DNA from: JAGXTF01 sp044224315
GTDB lineage: Bacteria; Bacteroidota; Bacteroidia; NS11-12g; UBA955
Reading direction: 5' to 3'
NCBI GenBank assembly: GCA_044224315.1
Contig: JBGAKR010000001.1
Location: 496,001 to 560,000 of the forward strand
DNA: 64,000 nt
Shown piece by piece: positions 43,865 to 52,555 of this stretch. The notes beneath the pieces are model-generated. The model had not been told where the DNA came from. It did no database searches and was given only the letters and a program-made list of their open reading frames with translations. The translations under genes were made by a program, and so were the position numbers. The stretch's first letter is position 1. Each line of letters begins with the position of its first letter.

Positions 43865-45193
43865 CTTTAAATTAAATACTGATTATTTGGTCTTAAATCA
43901 GCAAGTCTGCAAGCTACATGAGCTAATTCGATAATAAGTGGGAGTTCAGGGAAGATTGGATGAAATGCGAATTGAGCCGAGATTTAATCCAATTTTTGAG
44001 TTTGCTAAACCATATGATTGAAATCGATGTACAAACTAAATTTGAAATACCAGTTATCTAAGATTAAATTAAACTGGAGAGTTTCTTTGCTGGTCAAGCT
44101 TCAATTTCGTTAAGTCAAAGTAAATTAATATATTTCATACTTATTGACTAATTATAAGTAATATATTATATTGTAGTATCAATAAATTACGTTTTTTCTG
44201 AAAAACTATATATGGAGTTATTGGGAGGTAATGGGGGATTATTTATGGGGTTTTAGGTAGTAAAAAGTAGTAATGTGTGGCTTAGAAAATTTTTATAGGG
44301 GCTTTTGTGGGGTTGCTATAAAACCATAAGTCGTTTTGTGGGCTATGCCAAACTGGGTAAATTTTATAAGGCTAAGAATTGTGGGCTTAAAAGTAGTAAA
44401 CGGGGTATTTCGTTTTAAAATAAATTAAATATGGGTTTTTGTGTATAAAAAAGTTGCCTTTTTATTAATCCAATTGATGAATAAAAAGATTCCAACGCTT
44501 TGCATACGGGTAATTGTTTCAAACTTCTAGAGGTCTCTAATTATGCCAATGAATAATTACTGCTTTTTGCTACATTATGCTACTTATTGTCCATTTATTT
44601 GACTTTTTCCCTTGATTGTTCCGCTTTAAATGTGCTGTATTTTTCAAGTTGTACTGTTTTTGATTTCCGGTATTTACTTGTTTTTGACGTTTTGTTTAAT
44701 TTACAACATCTCAAACATAGATTACGGCTTGAAAAGGCGCTGAAAGTATATATAATTCCAGTTACTATAAATATAATAATCGAAATTCAGTAATTTAAAA
44801 TGGTGTTTGATTATTTTAATTTTACCTTTTACAAAGAACTATTTATAGGTTCTTGCCTTATTTGTTAAAGAAAATCTGGGTATTTATGATAAAATAAATC
44901 ATTGTATTCATAAGGAACTAAGTTAAATACTGTTTTATAACTTTGGATTCTGGTTTTTACAGTTTTTTTACTTTTCTATAGACTTTTGATTCCGGTTCTG
45001 CTATTTTGAATATTCAAAATCTAATGCGACTTTCGAAATTGTTTACCAAGACCTTTCGATAATTAAGGGAAAAATCTATTTGGCGAAAAAGAATACACCA
45101 TAATCAGAATTACACTAAATGATTCTTCCGATGCTTTAAAAATAAATAAGTGCAGTAGAAGATATTCACCAAATTACTTAAAATTGCAGTAAC
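43865..45193. other. About 1.3 kb without convincing genes
   Basis: No frame here has coding character. The left third is AT-rich. From about 44220 to 44440 the plus strand carries many runs of three to five G (GGGAGG, GGGGG, GGGG repeated) among AT-rich spacers, with the phrase AAGTAGTAA occurring twice. The last part leads into the R-M gene and contains an 18-bp palindrome at 45003-45020. In related elements this position holds primase and relaxase genes. Confidence 0.5.
45003..45020. promoter_or_regulatory. 18-bp perfect palindrome upstream of the R-M gene
   Basis: ATTTTGAATATTCAAAAT is its own reverse complement. It lies 174 bp before the MmeI-like ATG. Possible operator, though no C-protein gene is nearby; AT-rich background makes chance more likely than for a GC-rich palindrome. 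Confidence 0.35.
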
Positions 45194-48022
45194 ATGCCGG
45201 TCTCCTTAAACGAAATCCGAACCCGCGCCGCTGTATTTTCCCGTGAATGGGCTGATGCCTACGACGAAGATGCCGAAGCCAAAAGCTTTTGGGATGGTTT
45301 CTTTCGCGTTTTTGGGCAGGAACGCCGACAGGTGGCTATGTTTGAAAAGTTCGTAAAGAAACTAAATGACAAACAAGGTTTTATCGACCTGTTCTGGCCA
45401 GGTAAACTGGTGGTAGAGCACAAAAGCAAAGGGAAAAACCTTGATAGGGCTTATGACCAGGCTACTGAATATTTTACGGGCCTTAAGGCAAACGAATATC
45501 CACGATACATCATCGTTAGCGACTTTGCCCGCCTAAGGCTCTATGACCTGGACAATGAGAGCACCCACGAAATTACGCTGGCAGAATTGCCGGAAAAGGT
45601 AGAACTCTTCAAATTCATTGCCGGGTATGAACAAACCCAATACAAAGAACAAGACCCCGCCAACATAGAAGCAGCCGAGCTGATGGGCAAACTGCATGAT
45701 GCCATGCTGGCAACTGGTTATGATGGTCATGCACTGGAAGTTTATCTGGTGCGCCTGCTGTTCTGCCTGTTTGCAGAGGACAGCAACATCTTTGAGAAAT
45801 TCCAGTTTCAGGCATACCTGGAAGACCGCACCCATGCGGATGGCAGTGACCTGGGCAGCAAGCTGGCAGAACTGTTTTATGTGCTGAACACAGATCCAAG
45901 CAAGCGACTGAAAAACCTGGACGAACAGCTTAATGCCTTTGCCTATGTGAACGGCAAACTGTTTGAAGAAACTTTGCCCCCTGCAGCCTTTGACAAAACC
46001 ATGCGCGAAAAACTGCTGGAATGTTGCAGCCTGGACTGGAGCAAGATTTCACCTGCCATATTTGGCAGCCTGTTTCAGAGTGTAATGGACAAAGACAAAC
46101 GACGCAATCTGGGTGCCCATTACACCAGTGAAAAGAACATTTTAAAACTGATAAAACCGCTATTTCTGGATGAACTTTGGGCGGAGTTTGAAACCATAAA
46201 GGAATACAAAAACAAAGGGCAGCGCAGCAGTGCCATGAACAAATTTCACGACAAAATAAGTGAACTACGTTTTCTGGACCCTGCCTGCGGTTGCGGCAAC
46301 TTTCTTATTGTAAGTTACCGAGAGCTGAGGTTGCTTGAACTGGATGTGATAAAACAACAGTTGCAAGACCAGTTTGGTATAAAAGACGGTAATACCAGCG
46401 GCTATGCCCATGTACCGGTAAACAACTTTATCCGTTGTGATGTAGGCCAGTTTTACGGCATAGAGATAGAAGAATTCCCCAGCCAGATAGCCCAGGTGGC
46501 ACTATGGCTAATGGACCACCAAATGAACCTGAGGGTAAGCGATACATTTGGCCAATACTATGCCCGTTTGCCGTTAAAAAGCCGACCTCATATTGTAAAC
46601 GCCAATGCCCTACGCATAGACTGGCAAAGCTTGATAGACCCCATACCCTGGCAGAAGAAAGCACAGGTATATGATTATATATTTGGGAATCCGCCGTTTT
46701 TAGGCTATGCATGGCAATCATCAGAACAAAAATCAGATTTAGCCTTGGTTTGTGAAAAAGTCCCCAATGCAGGGGTTTTAGATTTTGTTGCTGGATGGTA
46801 TATTAAAGCGACAAATTATATCGTTTCTAGCACAATTCAAAATGTAACAAAGGTTGCTTTTGTAAGCACCAACAGCATAGTTCAAGGCGAGCAGAACGCG
46901 ATTTTGTGGCATTATATTTTAGAAAGGAATAAAGTTGTAATTAATTTTGCTCACCGAACATTCAAATGGAATAACGAGGCAAAGGGCAATGCTGCTGTTC
47001 ATGTTGTAATCATTGGATTCTCCCTTTTTGACAACTCGGATAAATTGTTATTTGATTACCATGATATTAATGAAGAACCTCAATTAGTAAAAGTCAAACA
47101 TATAAATTCCTACTTAGTTTCAGCACCAGACGCATTTATTCACAAAAGAACTAAGCCGATGTGCAATGTCCCGTCTATTAATCGCGGAAGTGATGCAATT
47201 GATGATGGTAATTTGTTAATAGATGAAACAGAATATTTAATTTTAAAAGATCAAACCCCAGAAATTCTTAAGTTTATAAAACCATTTTTAATGGGTCGAG
47301 AGTTTTTAAATAACATTAAACGTTATTGCTTCTGGCTAAAGGATGTAAATCCAACAGAGATTCAGGAATTTTCTGAAATTAAACATCGAGTTTCTAGAAT
47401 TAGAGAGTTTCGCAGCAAAAGTAAAAGACCTCAAACCCTTAAAATGGCTGAATTCCCTTCATTATTTGGGGAAGAACGACAACCAATGAGTGATTATTTA
47501 GCAATTCCCAAAGTCTCATCAGAAAATCGCAAGTATATTCCGATTGGCTATTGTACTAAAGATATAATTTGCGGTGATAAATTGTTCAATTTACCAGATG
47601 CAAATAATTATTTATTCGGCGTGATCACTTCAGAAATGCACATGACATGGATGCGATACACTTGCGGAAGAATGAAAAGTGATTACAGCTATTCTAATAC
47701 AATCGTCTATAACAACTTCCCATGGCCGGAAAAACCTACAGAAGCACAGAAGCAAGCTGTAGAAGAAGCCGCCCAAGCGGTGTTAGATACCCGCGCCAAA
47801 TACCCAGATAGCAGTTTGGCTAATTTATACAATACACTTACCATGCCACCGGATCTGTTAAAGGCCCACCAAACCCTGGACAAAGCCGTAGATAAATGCT
47901 ATCGCAAAGAACCATTTAAAGATGAACGCGAAAGAATTGAGTATTTATTTGGGCTTTATGAGAAGTATACGAGTGGGTTGCTGGGTGTAGAAAACCACAA
48001 ATCAAAAAAGAAGCACAAATGA
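45194..48022 (+). CDS. MmeI-like type IIL restriction-modification enzyme (single chain)
   Basis: A 942-aa fused endonuclease-methyltransferase. The nuclease site 'FIDLFWPGKLVVEHKSKGKN' gives D65-X9-E75-X-K77, the same spacing as the MmeI D70/E80/K82 triad. A helical spacer precedes methyltransferase motif I 'FLDPACGCGNFL' (360-371), and motif IV is 'FGNPPFLGY' (NPPF 499-502), predicting N6-adenine methylation. The target-recognition region follows (about 600-840), then a helical tail. One protein should both cut and modify, methylating one strand. Length matches MmeI (919 aa). Base composition drops from GC-balanced to AT-rich between about 46690 and 47715, covering the end of the catalytic core and the recognition region. 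It overlaps the DUF4160 gene by 4 nt. Confidence 0.9.
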   Translation: MPVSLNEIRTRAAVFSREWADAYDEDAEAKSFWDGFFRVFGQERRQVAMFEKFVKKLNDKQGFIDLFWPGKLVVEHKSKGKNLDRAYDQATEYFTGLKANEYPRYIIVSDFARLRLYDLDNESTHEITLAELPEKVELFKFIAGYEQTQYKEQDPANIEAAELMGKLHDAMLATGYDGHALEVYLVRLLFCLFAEDSNIFEKFQFQAYLEDRTHADGSDLGSKLAELFYVLNTDPSKRLKNLDEQLNAFAYVNGKLFEETLPPAAFDKTMREKLLECCSLDWSKISPAIFGSLFQSVMDKDKRRNLGAHYTSEKNILKLIKPLFLDELWAEFETIKEYKNKGQRSSAMNKFHDKISELRFLDPACGCGNFLIVSYRELRLLELDVIKQQLQDQFGIKDGNTSGYAHVPVNNFIRCDVGQFYGIEIEEFPSQIAQVALWLMDHQMNLRVSDTFGQYYARLPLKSRPHIVNANALRIDWQSLIDPIPWQKKAQVYDYIFGNPPFLGYAWQSSEQKSDLALVCEKVPNAGVLDFVAGWYIKATNYIVSSTIQNVTKVAFVSTNSIVQGEQNAILWHYILERNKVVINFAHRTFKWNNEAKGNAAVHVVIIGFSLFDNSDKLLFDYHDINEEPQLVKVKHINSYLVSAPDAFIHKRTKPMCNVPSINRGSDAIDDGNLLIDETEYLILKDQTPEILKFIKPFLMGREFLNNIKRYCFWLKDVNPTEIQEFSEIKHRVSRIREFRSKSKRPQTLKMAEFPSLFGEERQPMSDYLAIPKVSSENRKYIPIGYCTKDIICGDKLFNLPDANNYLFGVITSEMHMTWMRYTCGRMKSDYSYSNTIVYNNFPWPEKPTEAQKQAVEEAAQAVLDTRAKYPDSSLANLYNTLTMPPDLLKAHQTLDKAVDKCYRKEPFKDERERIEYLFGLYEKYTSGLLGVENHKSKKKHK

Positions 48023-48381
48023 GCAATGAATTTGAACTTCTTGAAATGCTAAATCGACGATTAAATCAGATCATAGCAAATACATCCGTAGGGCCTGAAG
48101 GGCAGATTTTAGAAATACGGGCGCTTATACACCGTTTGGGAAATGTTCGAATTGAAATATATCCCAATGAACATCCACCCCCACATTTTCATGTCCGGTC
48201 GCCTGAAATAGATGCAAGTTTTAGTATTGTTGAATGCAATTATTTAGAAGGTAATATTGACAATAAAACCAAAAAGCATGTTGAATATTTTCATCAACAC
48301 CATAGCGAATTATTAATTAAGGCCTGGAATCAATTAAGGCCATCAAATTGTCCTGTTGGCTTAATAAATATATTGAATTAG
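48019..48381 (+). CDS. DUF4160 family protein
   Basis: A 120-aa protein. Residues 40-110 carry the DUF4160 signature: 'VRIEIYPNEHPPPHFHVRSP', then 'IDASFSIVECNYLEG', then 'VEYFHQHHSELLIKAWNQL'. The N-terminal 40 residues are an extra helical extension. DUF4160 proteins usually pair with DUF2442 in small toxin-antitoxin-like operons; no DUF2442 is present here. The ATG lies inside the R-M gene (ATGA overlap), so it is translated together with the restriction enzyme, and the next gene starts directly after its stop. Confidence 0.83.
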   Translation: MSNEFELLEMLNRRLNQIIANTSVGPEGQILEIRALIHRLGNVRIEIYPNEHPPPHFHVRSPEIDASFSIVECNYLEGNIDNKTKKHVEYFHQHHSELLIKAWNQLRPSNCPVGLINILN

Positions 48382-48948
48382 ATGCTGCCCCAACTCATTC
48401 AATATTTTCACAAATTCCATCCTGTTTCTCAAAAAGCCCTTTGTGCTATTAGTGAAATATCTACAATAATTCAGTTAAAAAGGAATGACTTATTACAACC
48501 CATAGGTCATACCTGCAAAACAATTTATTTTATAAATCATGGTTTAGCCAGAATATATTATTACCATGATGGAAACGACATAACTGAAAGTTTTGCTTTT
48601 GAAAATCAAATCGTGGTAAGGGTTGAAAGCTTGTTTACCGGCAGACCAAGCAGAAAGGCCATTCAGGTTCTTGAAAATACAGAGTTAGTGGCAATTAATG
48701 CAAATAAGCTATTTAATCTATACAATGATATTCCTGAAATCGAACGATTGTTTAGGAAGGTATTTGAAGCCGGTTATGTGGATCTGGTGAACCGATTGGA
48801 GGGCATTCAGTTTCACACAGCTGAACAACGATACAATGACCTCTTGAACGAAGCCCCTGACTTGTTAAAAAGAGTTGCGCTAAAGCACATAGCCTCATAT
48901 TTGGGTATAACCCAGGTAAGTTTGAGCCGCATCCGGGCCCATAAGTGA
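48382..48948 (+). CDS. Crp/Fnr family transcriptional regulator
   Basis: A 188-aa protein. The N-terminal cyclic-nucleotide-binding-like beta roll (about 10-115: 'CKTIYFINHGLARIYYYHDG', 'ESFAFENQIVVRVESLFTG', 'AIQVLENTELVAINANKL') is followed by the dimerisation helix and a C-terminal HTH 'LKHIASYLGITQVSLSRIRA'. No Cys cluster for an Fe-S centre. In Bacteroidota such regulators often control neighbouring stress or respiration genes; here the rhodanese/DUF302/DsrE/MFS genes start 127 bp downstream. Starts the base after the DUF4160 stop. Confidence 0.88.
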   Translation: MLPQLIQYFHKFHPVSQKALCAISEISTIIQLKRNDLLQPIGHTCKTIYFINHGLARIYYYHDGNDITESFAFENQIVVRVESLFTGRPSRKAIQVLENTELVAINANKLFNLYNDIPEIERLFRKVFEAGYVDLVNRLEGIQFHTAEQRYNDLLNEAPDLLKRVALKHIASYLGITQVSLSRIRAHK

Positions 48949-49075
48949 TTTTTTATCATTTGTTAAAGGATTTGAACTAATGCGTTCAGAACTTTGCCTT
49001 GTTTTGGAACGGAGTCACAAGCAACAATGGTAATTCTGCTGTGCGCAAAGGTTTCCTCCAATTAAAATTACTATC

Positions 49076-49549
49076 ATGAAAACCAAAATTACAGTTTCAT
49101 TATTCATTGCAATATCAGTGTCCCTCGTATTGGCATTTAAAAAATCACCAGCCCACGTTGCGAAGGATCCCTGGACAAAAAATCAACTTATACAACCTTC
49201 GGAACTTGCCGCTATCATTACCGATTCGTTGAATAAACCATTAATTCTTGCGGTTAATCCGGATGGCATGTATAATTTTCCCGTTAATGGTGGTATAAAA
49301 GGGGCTGTATGGTTAGGCCCGGCCAGTGAAAAAGTTAATTTCAATGCATTGAAAGCTTATTTAAAGAATAGACAAAAATCAGAATCTATTGTAATTTATT
49401 GTGGCTGTTGCCCTTTTGATGTTTGCCCCAATATTCGCCCAGCTTGGAATTTGCTGAAAAAAATGAAATTTAGAAATGCAAAATTGTTAAATCTGTCAAA
49501 CAATATCAAAACTGATTGGATAGATAAAGGGTATCCCATGAACTTCTAA
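49076..49549 (+). CDS. Exported rhodanese-like protein
   Basis: A 157-aa protein with an N-terminal signal segment 'VSLFIAISVSLVLAFKK' and a rhodanese fold. The active-site loop is 'IVIYCGCCPFDVCPNIRPAW', with Cys placed as the persulfide-forming residue and two further Cys nearby. The usual 'DVR' strand is degenerate ('LILAVNPDGMYNFPVNGGIK'). Probably a periplasmic sulfurtransferase or redox protein. First gene of a five-gene same-strand cluster. Confidence 0.72.
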   Translation: MKTKITVSLFIAISVSLVLAFKKSPAHVAKDPWTKNQLIQPSELAAIITDSLNKPLILAVNPDGMYNFPVNGGIKGAVWLGPASEKVNFNALKAYLKNRQKSESIVIYCGCCPFDVCPNIRPAWNLLKKMKFRNAKLLNLSNNIKTDWIDKGYPMNF

Positions 49550-49565
49550 TGCTGAAATAATTACC

Positions 49566-49991
49566 ATGAGTGAAATAATCCAAAACAATGAAAACCTGAT
49601 GGATGCAATGCTAATTAGTGAGATTAGCAATGAAAGTGCCATTGCCGTTTCAGAAAAACTGCAAAATGCCTATACAGCAAACAGTTTTACGCTATTGAAC
49701 ATATACAATTACCATGAAATTGTGGCGGAAAAAGGCTACCCAATTGAAAGAAAAGTATTCGTTCATGAAATATGTCATGCCAAATTAGCCTCTAAATTAC
49801 TTATTGTATATCCGGAATTTTCTGCATTTATGCCATGTAGAATTGCCATTTATGAAAAAGATTCAGTTACTGTAATTTCAACAATGAATATGGACTTAAT
49901 GTTACAAACAATTCAAAATAATCAGGAATTATTTCAGGAGGCCAATACATTGTTCGAAAGTATTAAAAACATGATAAAATCCTTTAACTGA
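49566..49991 (+). CDS. DUF302 domain protein
   Basis: A 141-aa cytosolic protein. DUF302 pattern: N-terminal 'SAIAVSEKLQNAYTANSFTL' helix, 'EKGYPIERKVFVHEICHAKL', 'LLIVYPEFSAFMPCRIAIYE', 'DSVTVISTMNMDLM'. DUF302 proteins are small ferredoxin-fold dimers; some lie beside sulfur-metabolism and metal-resistance genes, and one conserved position contacts a putative thiol ligand. Cys in 'FMPCRI' is the typical location. Function unproven. 16 bp after the rhodanese gene. Confidence 0.82.
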   Translation: MSEIIQNNENLMDAMLISEISNESAIAVSEKLQNAYTANSFTLLNIYNYHEIVAEKGYPIERKVFVHEICHAKLASKLLIVYPEFSAFMPCRIAIYEKDSVTVISTMNMDLMLQTIQNNQELFQEANTLFESIKNMIKSFN

Positions 49992-49996
49992 GTATT

Positions 49997-50359
49997 ATGA
50001 ATCAAAGCACAATTTTAATCATAATAAATGAAGGGCCTTATGGCAATGAAAAGGCCTACAATGCACTCAGAATAGCTATGCAGATAGTTAAGGATCATCC
50101 GGATGTAAAACTGCAATTGTTTTTAATGGGAGATGCCGTAAGCTGCGCTGTGAAAAACCAAATTACAGCGGATGGATTTTACAATATTGAACGAATGCTA
50201 CAATTCTGTATTTCAAAAGGTGTGGAAGTTAAAATCTGCGGTAGTTGCAGTAAGGCAAGAGGATTACAAAGTATGCAACTTATTGAGGGTGCAATAATCA
50301 GCAATATGCCCGAACTGACAGTTTGGGTTGTTAGCGCAGATAAAATACTTAACTTTTAA
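49997..50359 (+). CDS. DsrE family protein
   Basis: A 120-aa DsrE/F/H-like fold: 'STILIIINEGPYGNEKAYNA' start, 'KLQLFLMGDAVSCAVKNQ', and the sulfur-acceptor loop 'GVEVKICGSCSKARGL' with two Cys. DsrE-type proteins relay persulfide sulfur between carriers. It lies between DUF302 (5-bp gap) and the MFS gene (11-bp gap), which supports a sulfur-trafficking operon. Confidence 0.83.
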   Translation: MNQSTILIIINEGPYGNEKAYNALRIAMQIVKDHPDVKLQLFLMGDAVSCAVKNQITADGFYNIERMLQFCISKGVEVKICGSCSKARGLQSMQLIEGAIISNMPELTVWVVSADKILNF

Positions 50360-50370
50360 AATATTCTGAA

Positions 50371-51621
50371 ATGAATAAAGAAATTCAGTTGGGCTTAAAG
50401 GAGAATTGGAAACAATTCACGCTTCTGGTAATTGTAAATGGATTTGTTGGCGGAATGGTGGGTTTAGAAAGGTCTATTCTCCCCAGAATAGCTGAATTTG
50501 AATTTGCGATTGCAGCCAAAACCGCAATTCTATCCTTCATTATCGTTTTTGGAATTGTCAAGGCGCTTACAAATTATTATACGGGTGTACTTGCAAATAA
50601 ATTTGGCAGAAGAAAGCTACTGATTGCAGGATGGATTGCAGGAATTCCGGTTCCATTAATACTAATGTTCGCCCCAAATTGGAACTGGATTATACTGGCA
50701 AATATCCTTTTGGGCATTAATCAGGGACTCACATGGAGCAGCACTGTAGTAATGAAAATAGACCTGGTGGGAGAAAAGAAACGGGGCTTTGCCATGGGAT
50801 TAAACGAATTTGCCGGTTATATCTCCGTGGCACTTGTAGCATTTCTTACGGGATGGGTTGCATCAGAATATGGAATGAGACCATACCCGTTTTATATTGG
50901 AATTATTCTGGTCGTTTTGGGATTATTTTTTAGTATTTTTCTAATTAAAGATACCCACCATCATGTAGCCAGGGAATCTGAGGATAATAAGACTCCGCGC
51001 TTAAAGAATATTTTTTGGGATACCACATGGAAAGATCGGAATTTAGGTTCCGTTACCCAGGCAGGATTAATAAATAATTTAAATGATGGTATGGCATGGG
51101 GCATATTTCCCATGTTGCTCGCCTCAAAGGGTTTTACACTTGGTGAAATAGGGTTGGTAACTGCGGTATACCCAGGTGTATGGGGCCTTGGTCAGCTATT
51201 TACCGGCGCAATGGCTGATAAATTCTGCAAAAGAGATATGCTATTTACAGGCATGTTTTTGCAGGCGATAGCTCTTGTTGCTCTTATCTGGGCTAGTTCG
51301 ATGTTCCATTTTATTTTACTTTCTGCAATTCTGGGATGGGGTACAGCTATGGTATATCCTACTTTTTTGGCCACCGTGGCAGAAAATACCCATCCAAAAG
51401 ACAGGGCAAAGAGTATAGGGATATTCAGATTGTGGCGCGATATGGGTTATTCCATTGGTGCAATATTAACCGGAATAATTGCCGACTTTATTAATATCAA
51501 TAGTGCAATTGTTTTCATTGGTATTCTCACCTTCTTTTCGTCGATAATTATTCAAATTAGAATGATATGTAAATCTGATTCAATTCGATTTTGGAATTTG
51601 TTTAAGAAAATTAGTATATGA
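50371..51621 (+). CDS. MFS transporter
   Basis: A 416-aa inner-membrane major-facilitator protein with 12 predicted helices. Loop 2-3 motif 'GVLANKFGRRKLLIAGW' matches MFS motif A, and the second-half equivalent is 'GAMADKFCKRDMLFTGM'. 'WDTTWKDRNLGSVTQAGL' lies in the central cytoplasmic loop. Substrate is not deducible; being enclosed by two rhodaneses, DUF302 and DsrE suggests a sulfur oxyanion or thiol compound. The rhodanese gene overlaps by 4 nt (ATGA). Confidence 0.85.
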   Translation: MNKEIQLGLKENWKQFTLLVIVNGFVGGMVGLERSILPRIAEFEFAIAAKTAILSFIIVFGIVKALTNYYTGVLANKFGRRKLLIAGWIAGIPVPLILMFAPNWNWIILANILLGINQGLTWSSTVVMKIDLVGEKKRGFAMGLNEFAGYISVALVAFLTGWVASEYGMRPYPFYIGIILVVLGLFFSIFLIKDTHHHVARESEDNKTPRLKNIFWDTTWKDRNLGSVTQAGLINNLNDGMAWGIFPMLLASKGFTLGEIGLVTAVYPGVWGLGQLFTGAMADKFCKRDMLFTGMFLQAIALVALIWASSMFHFILLSAILGWGTAMVYPTFLATVAENTHPKDRAKSIGIFRLWRDMGYSIGAILTGIIADFININSAIVFIGILTFFSSIIIQIRMICKSDSIRFWNLFKKISI

Positions 51622-51935
51622 ATAACTGCATAGAAAAAACGGAATTAATTGCCTTGCAAAGTGCAGGGAAACCAATATTTATTGTAGATGTTCGAACTCC
51701 AGAAGAATATGAATCACAACATATTCCCACTGCGCATAATTTGCCGCTTGATGAACTTCAAGAATGGACAAAAAACATCCCTTCTAATTTTCTCATTGTA
51801 ACTGCCTGTGGCAAGGGTGGTGGCAGATCCGAAACTGCTGCGCTGCAATTGAGGGCGCAAGGATATGAGGCCATGTTCTTGTGCGGAGGAACGTTTGGGT
51901 GGAATGAATCGCTTAAACAAATTCTTTTAGGATAA
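51618..51935 (+). CDS. Cytoplasmic single-domain rhodanese (sulfurtransferase)
   Basis: A 105-aa protein: 'KPIFIVDVRTPEEYESQHIP' (DVR strand), 'AHNLPLDELQEW', active-site loop 'LIVTACGKGGGRSETAALQL' with catalytic Cys, and 'GYEAMFLCGGTFGWN'. Full minimal rhodanese, no signal peptide, so it complements the exported one at 49076. Last gene of the cluster, translationally coupled to the MFS gene. Confidence 0.88.
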   Translation: MNNCIEKTELIALQSAGKPIFIVDVRTPEEYESQHIPTAHNLPLDELQEWTKNIPSNFLIVTACGKGGGRSETAALQLRAQGYEAMFLCGGTFGWNESLKQILLG

Positions 51936-51958
51936 TATTTTCCCTATTATTTGGAGTT

Positions 51959-52131
51959 TTACTCAACGATTTCTAGCTCCTCTGGCTTTTGCTCATATTC
52001 ATATTTTTTGCAGCATCAATCAAATTTCTAATCCGACTTTTAATGGTTGAAAACAACCCAGTTGAAAGATTACACCCTAACACATGCGAATTACAATTTA
52101 GTCGTACCACATTTCCACAAATTTTAGCATT
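51959..52131 (-). pseudogene. Gene fragment with one frameshift, C-terminal part
   Basis: The minus strand reads 'NAKICGNVVRLNCNSHVLGC', 'NLSTGLFSTIKSRIRNLIDA', then after a one-base shift in a run of six A, 'KKYEYEQKPEELEIVE' and stop. The family is unknown. An in-frame stop lies just upstream of the first segment. The remaining 52132-52555 is AT-rich and shows no supportable gene. Confidence 0.33.
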
Positions 52132-52555
52132 TTATTTTGGTAAACAATAGATTCTAAAATATAAGGAAATATAGACTTTAAATGTTCAATAGACGTGCTG
52201 ATTGAACGAGAATATACTATTGTTCTGATTTCGCATTCAAAACTGTTGTCCGGTTATCCAAGCATTTTAATCACCTATACTATTAAAGCATTAAGTCTTG
52301 CATTATTAAATCCATGTATGAAGGTGCTGCTCCTAACGTTCGGTTTTATAACTGGGTGTAATACAGCGATGTATTGTACTTTTATAGTTAGACTTTCTAC
52401 CCAATTTAATTTGTCCAAGCACTTTGCCTTAATATTGGGGACTATAAAATATATTATCCAATCTTAATTATCTTGAATTTATTAGAATTCAATTGGAACG
52501 AATAATATTTAATCATGGTAAATTTAATTTTAAATCAGGTATTTATCTTGGCTTT

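Noticed and set aside
44587..44793. 68-codon frame in the long gap before the R-M gene
   Set aside because: Translation is dominated by Phe/Leu/Cys from AT-rich DNA; no start context or neighbour logic.
48382..48948. Oxygen-sensing Fnr with an Fe-S cluster
   Set aside because: The N-terminal Cys cluster required for an Fe-S centre is absent; only the general Crp/Fnr fold is supported.
52195..52467. 90-codon plus-strand frame between the rhodanese and CopB genes
   Set aside because: Composition is random AT-rich translation with no domain, signal or ribosome-site support.
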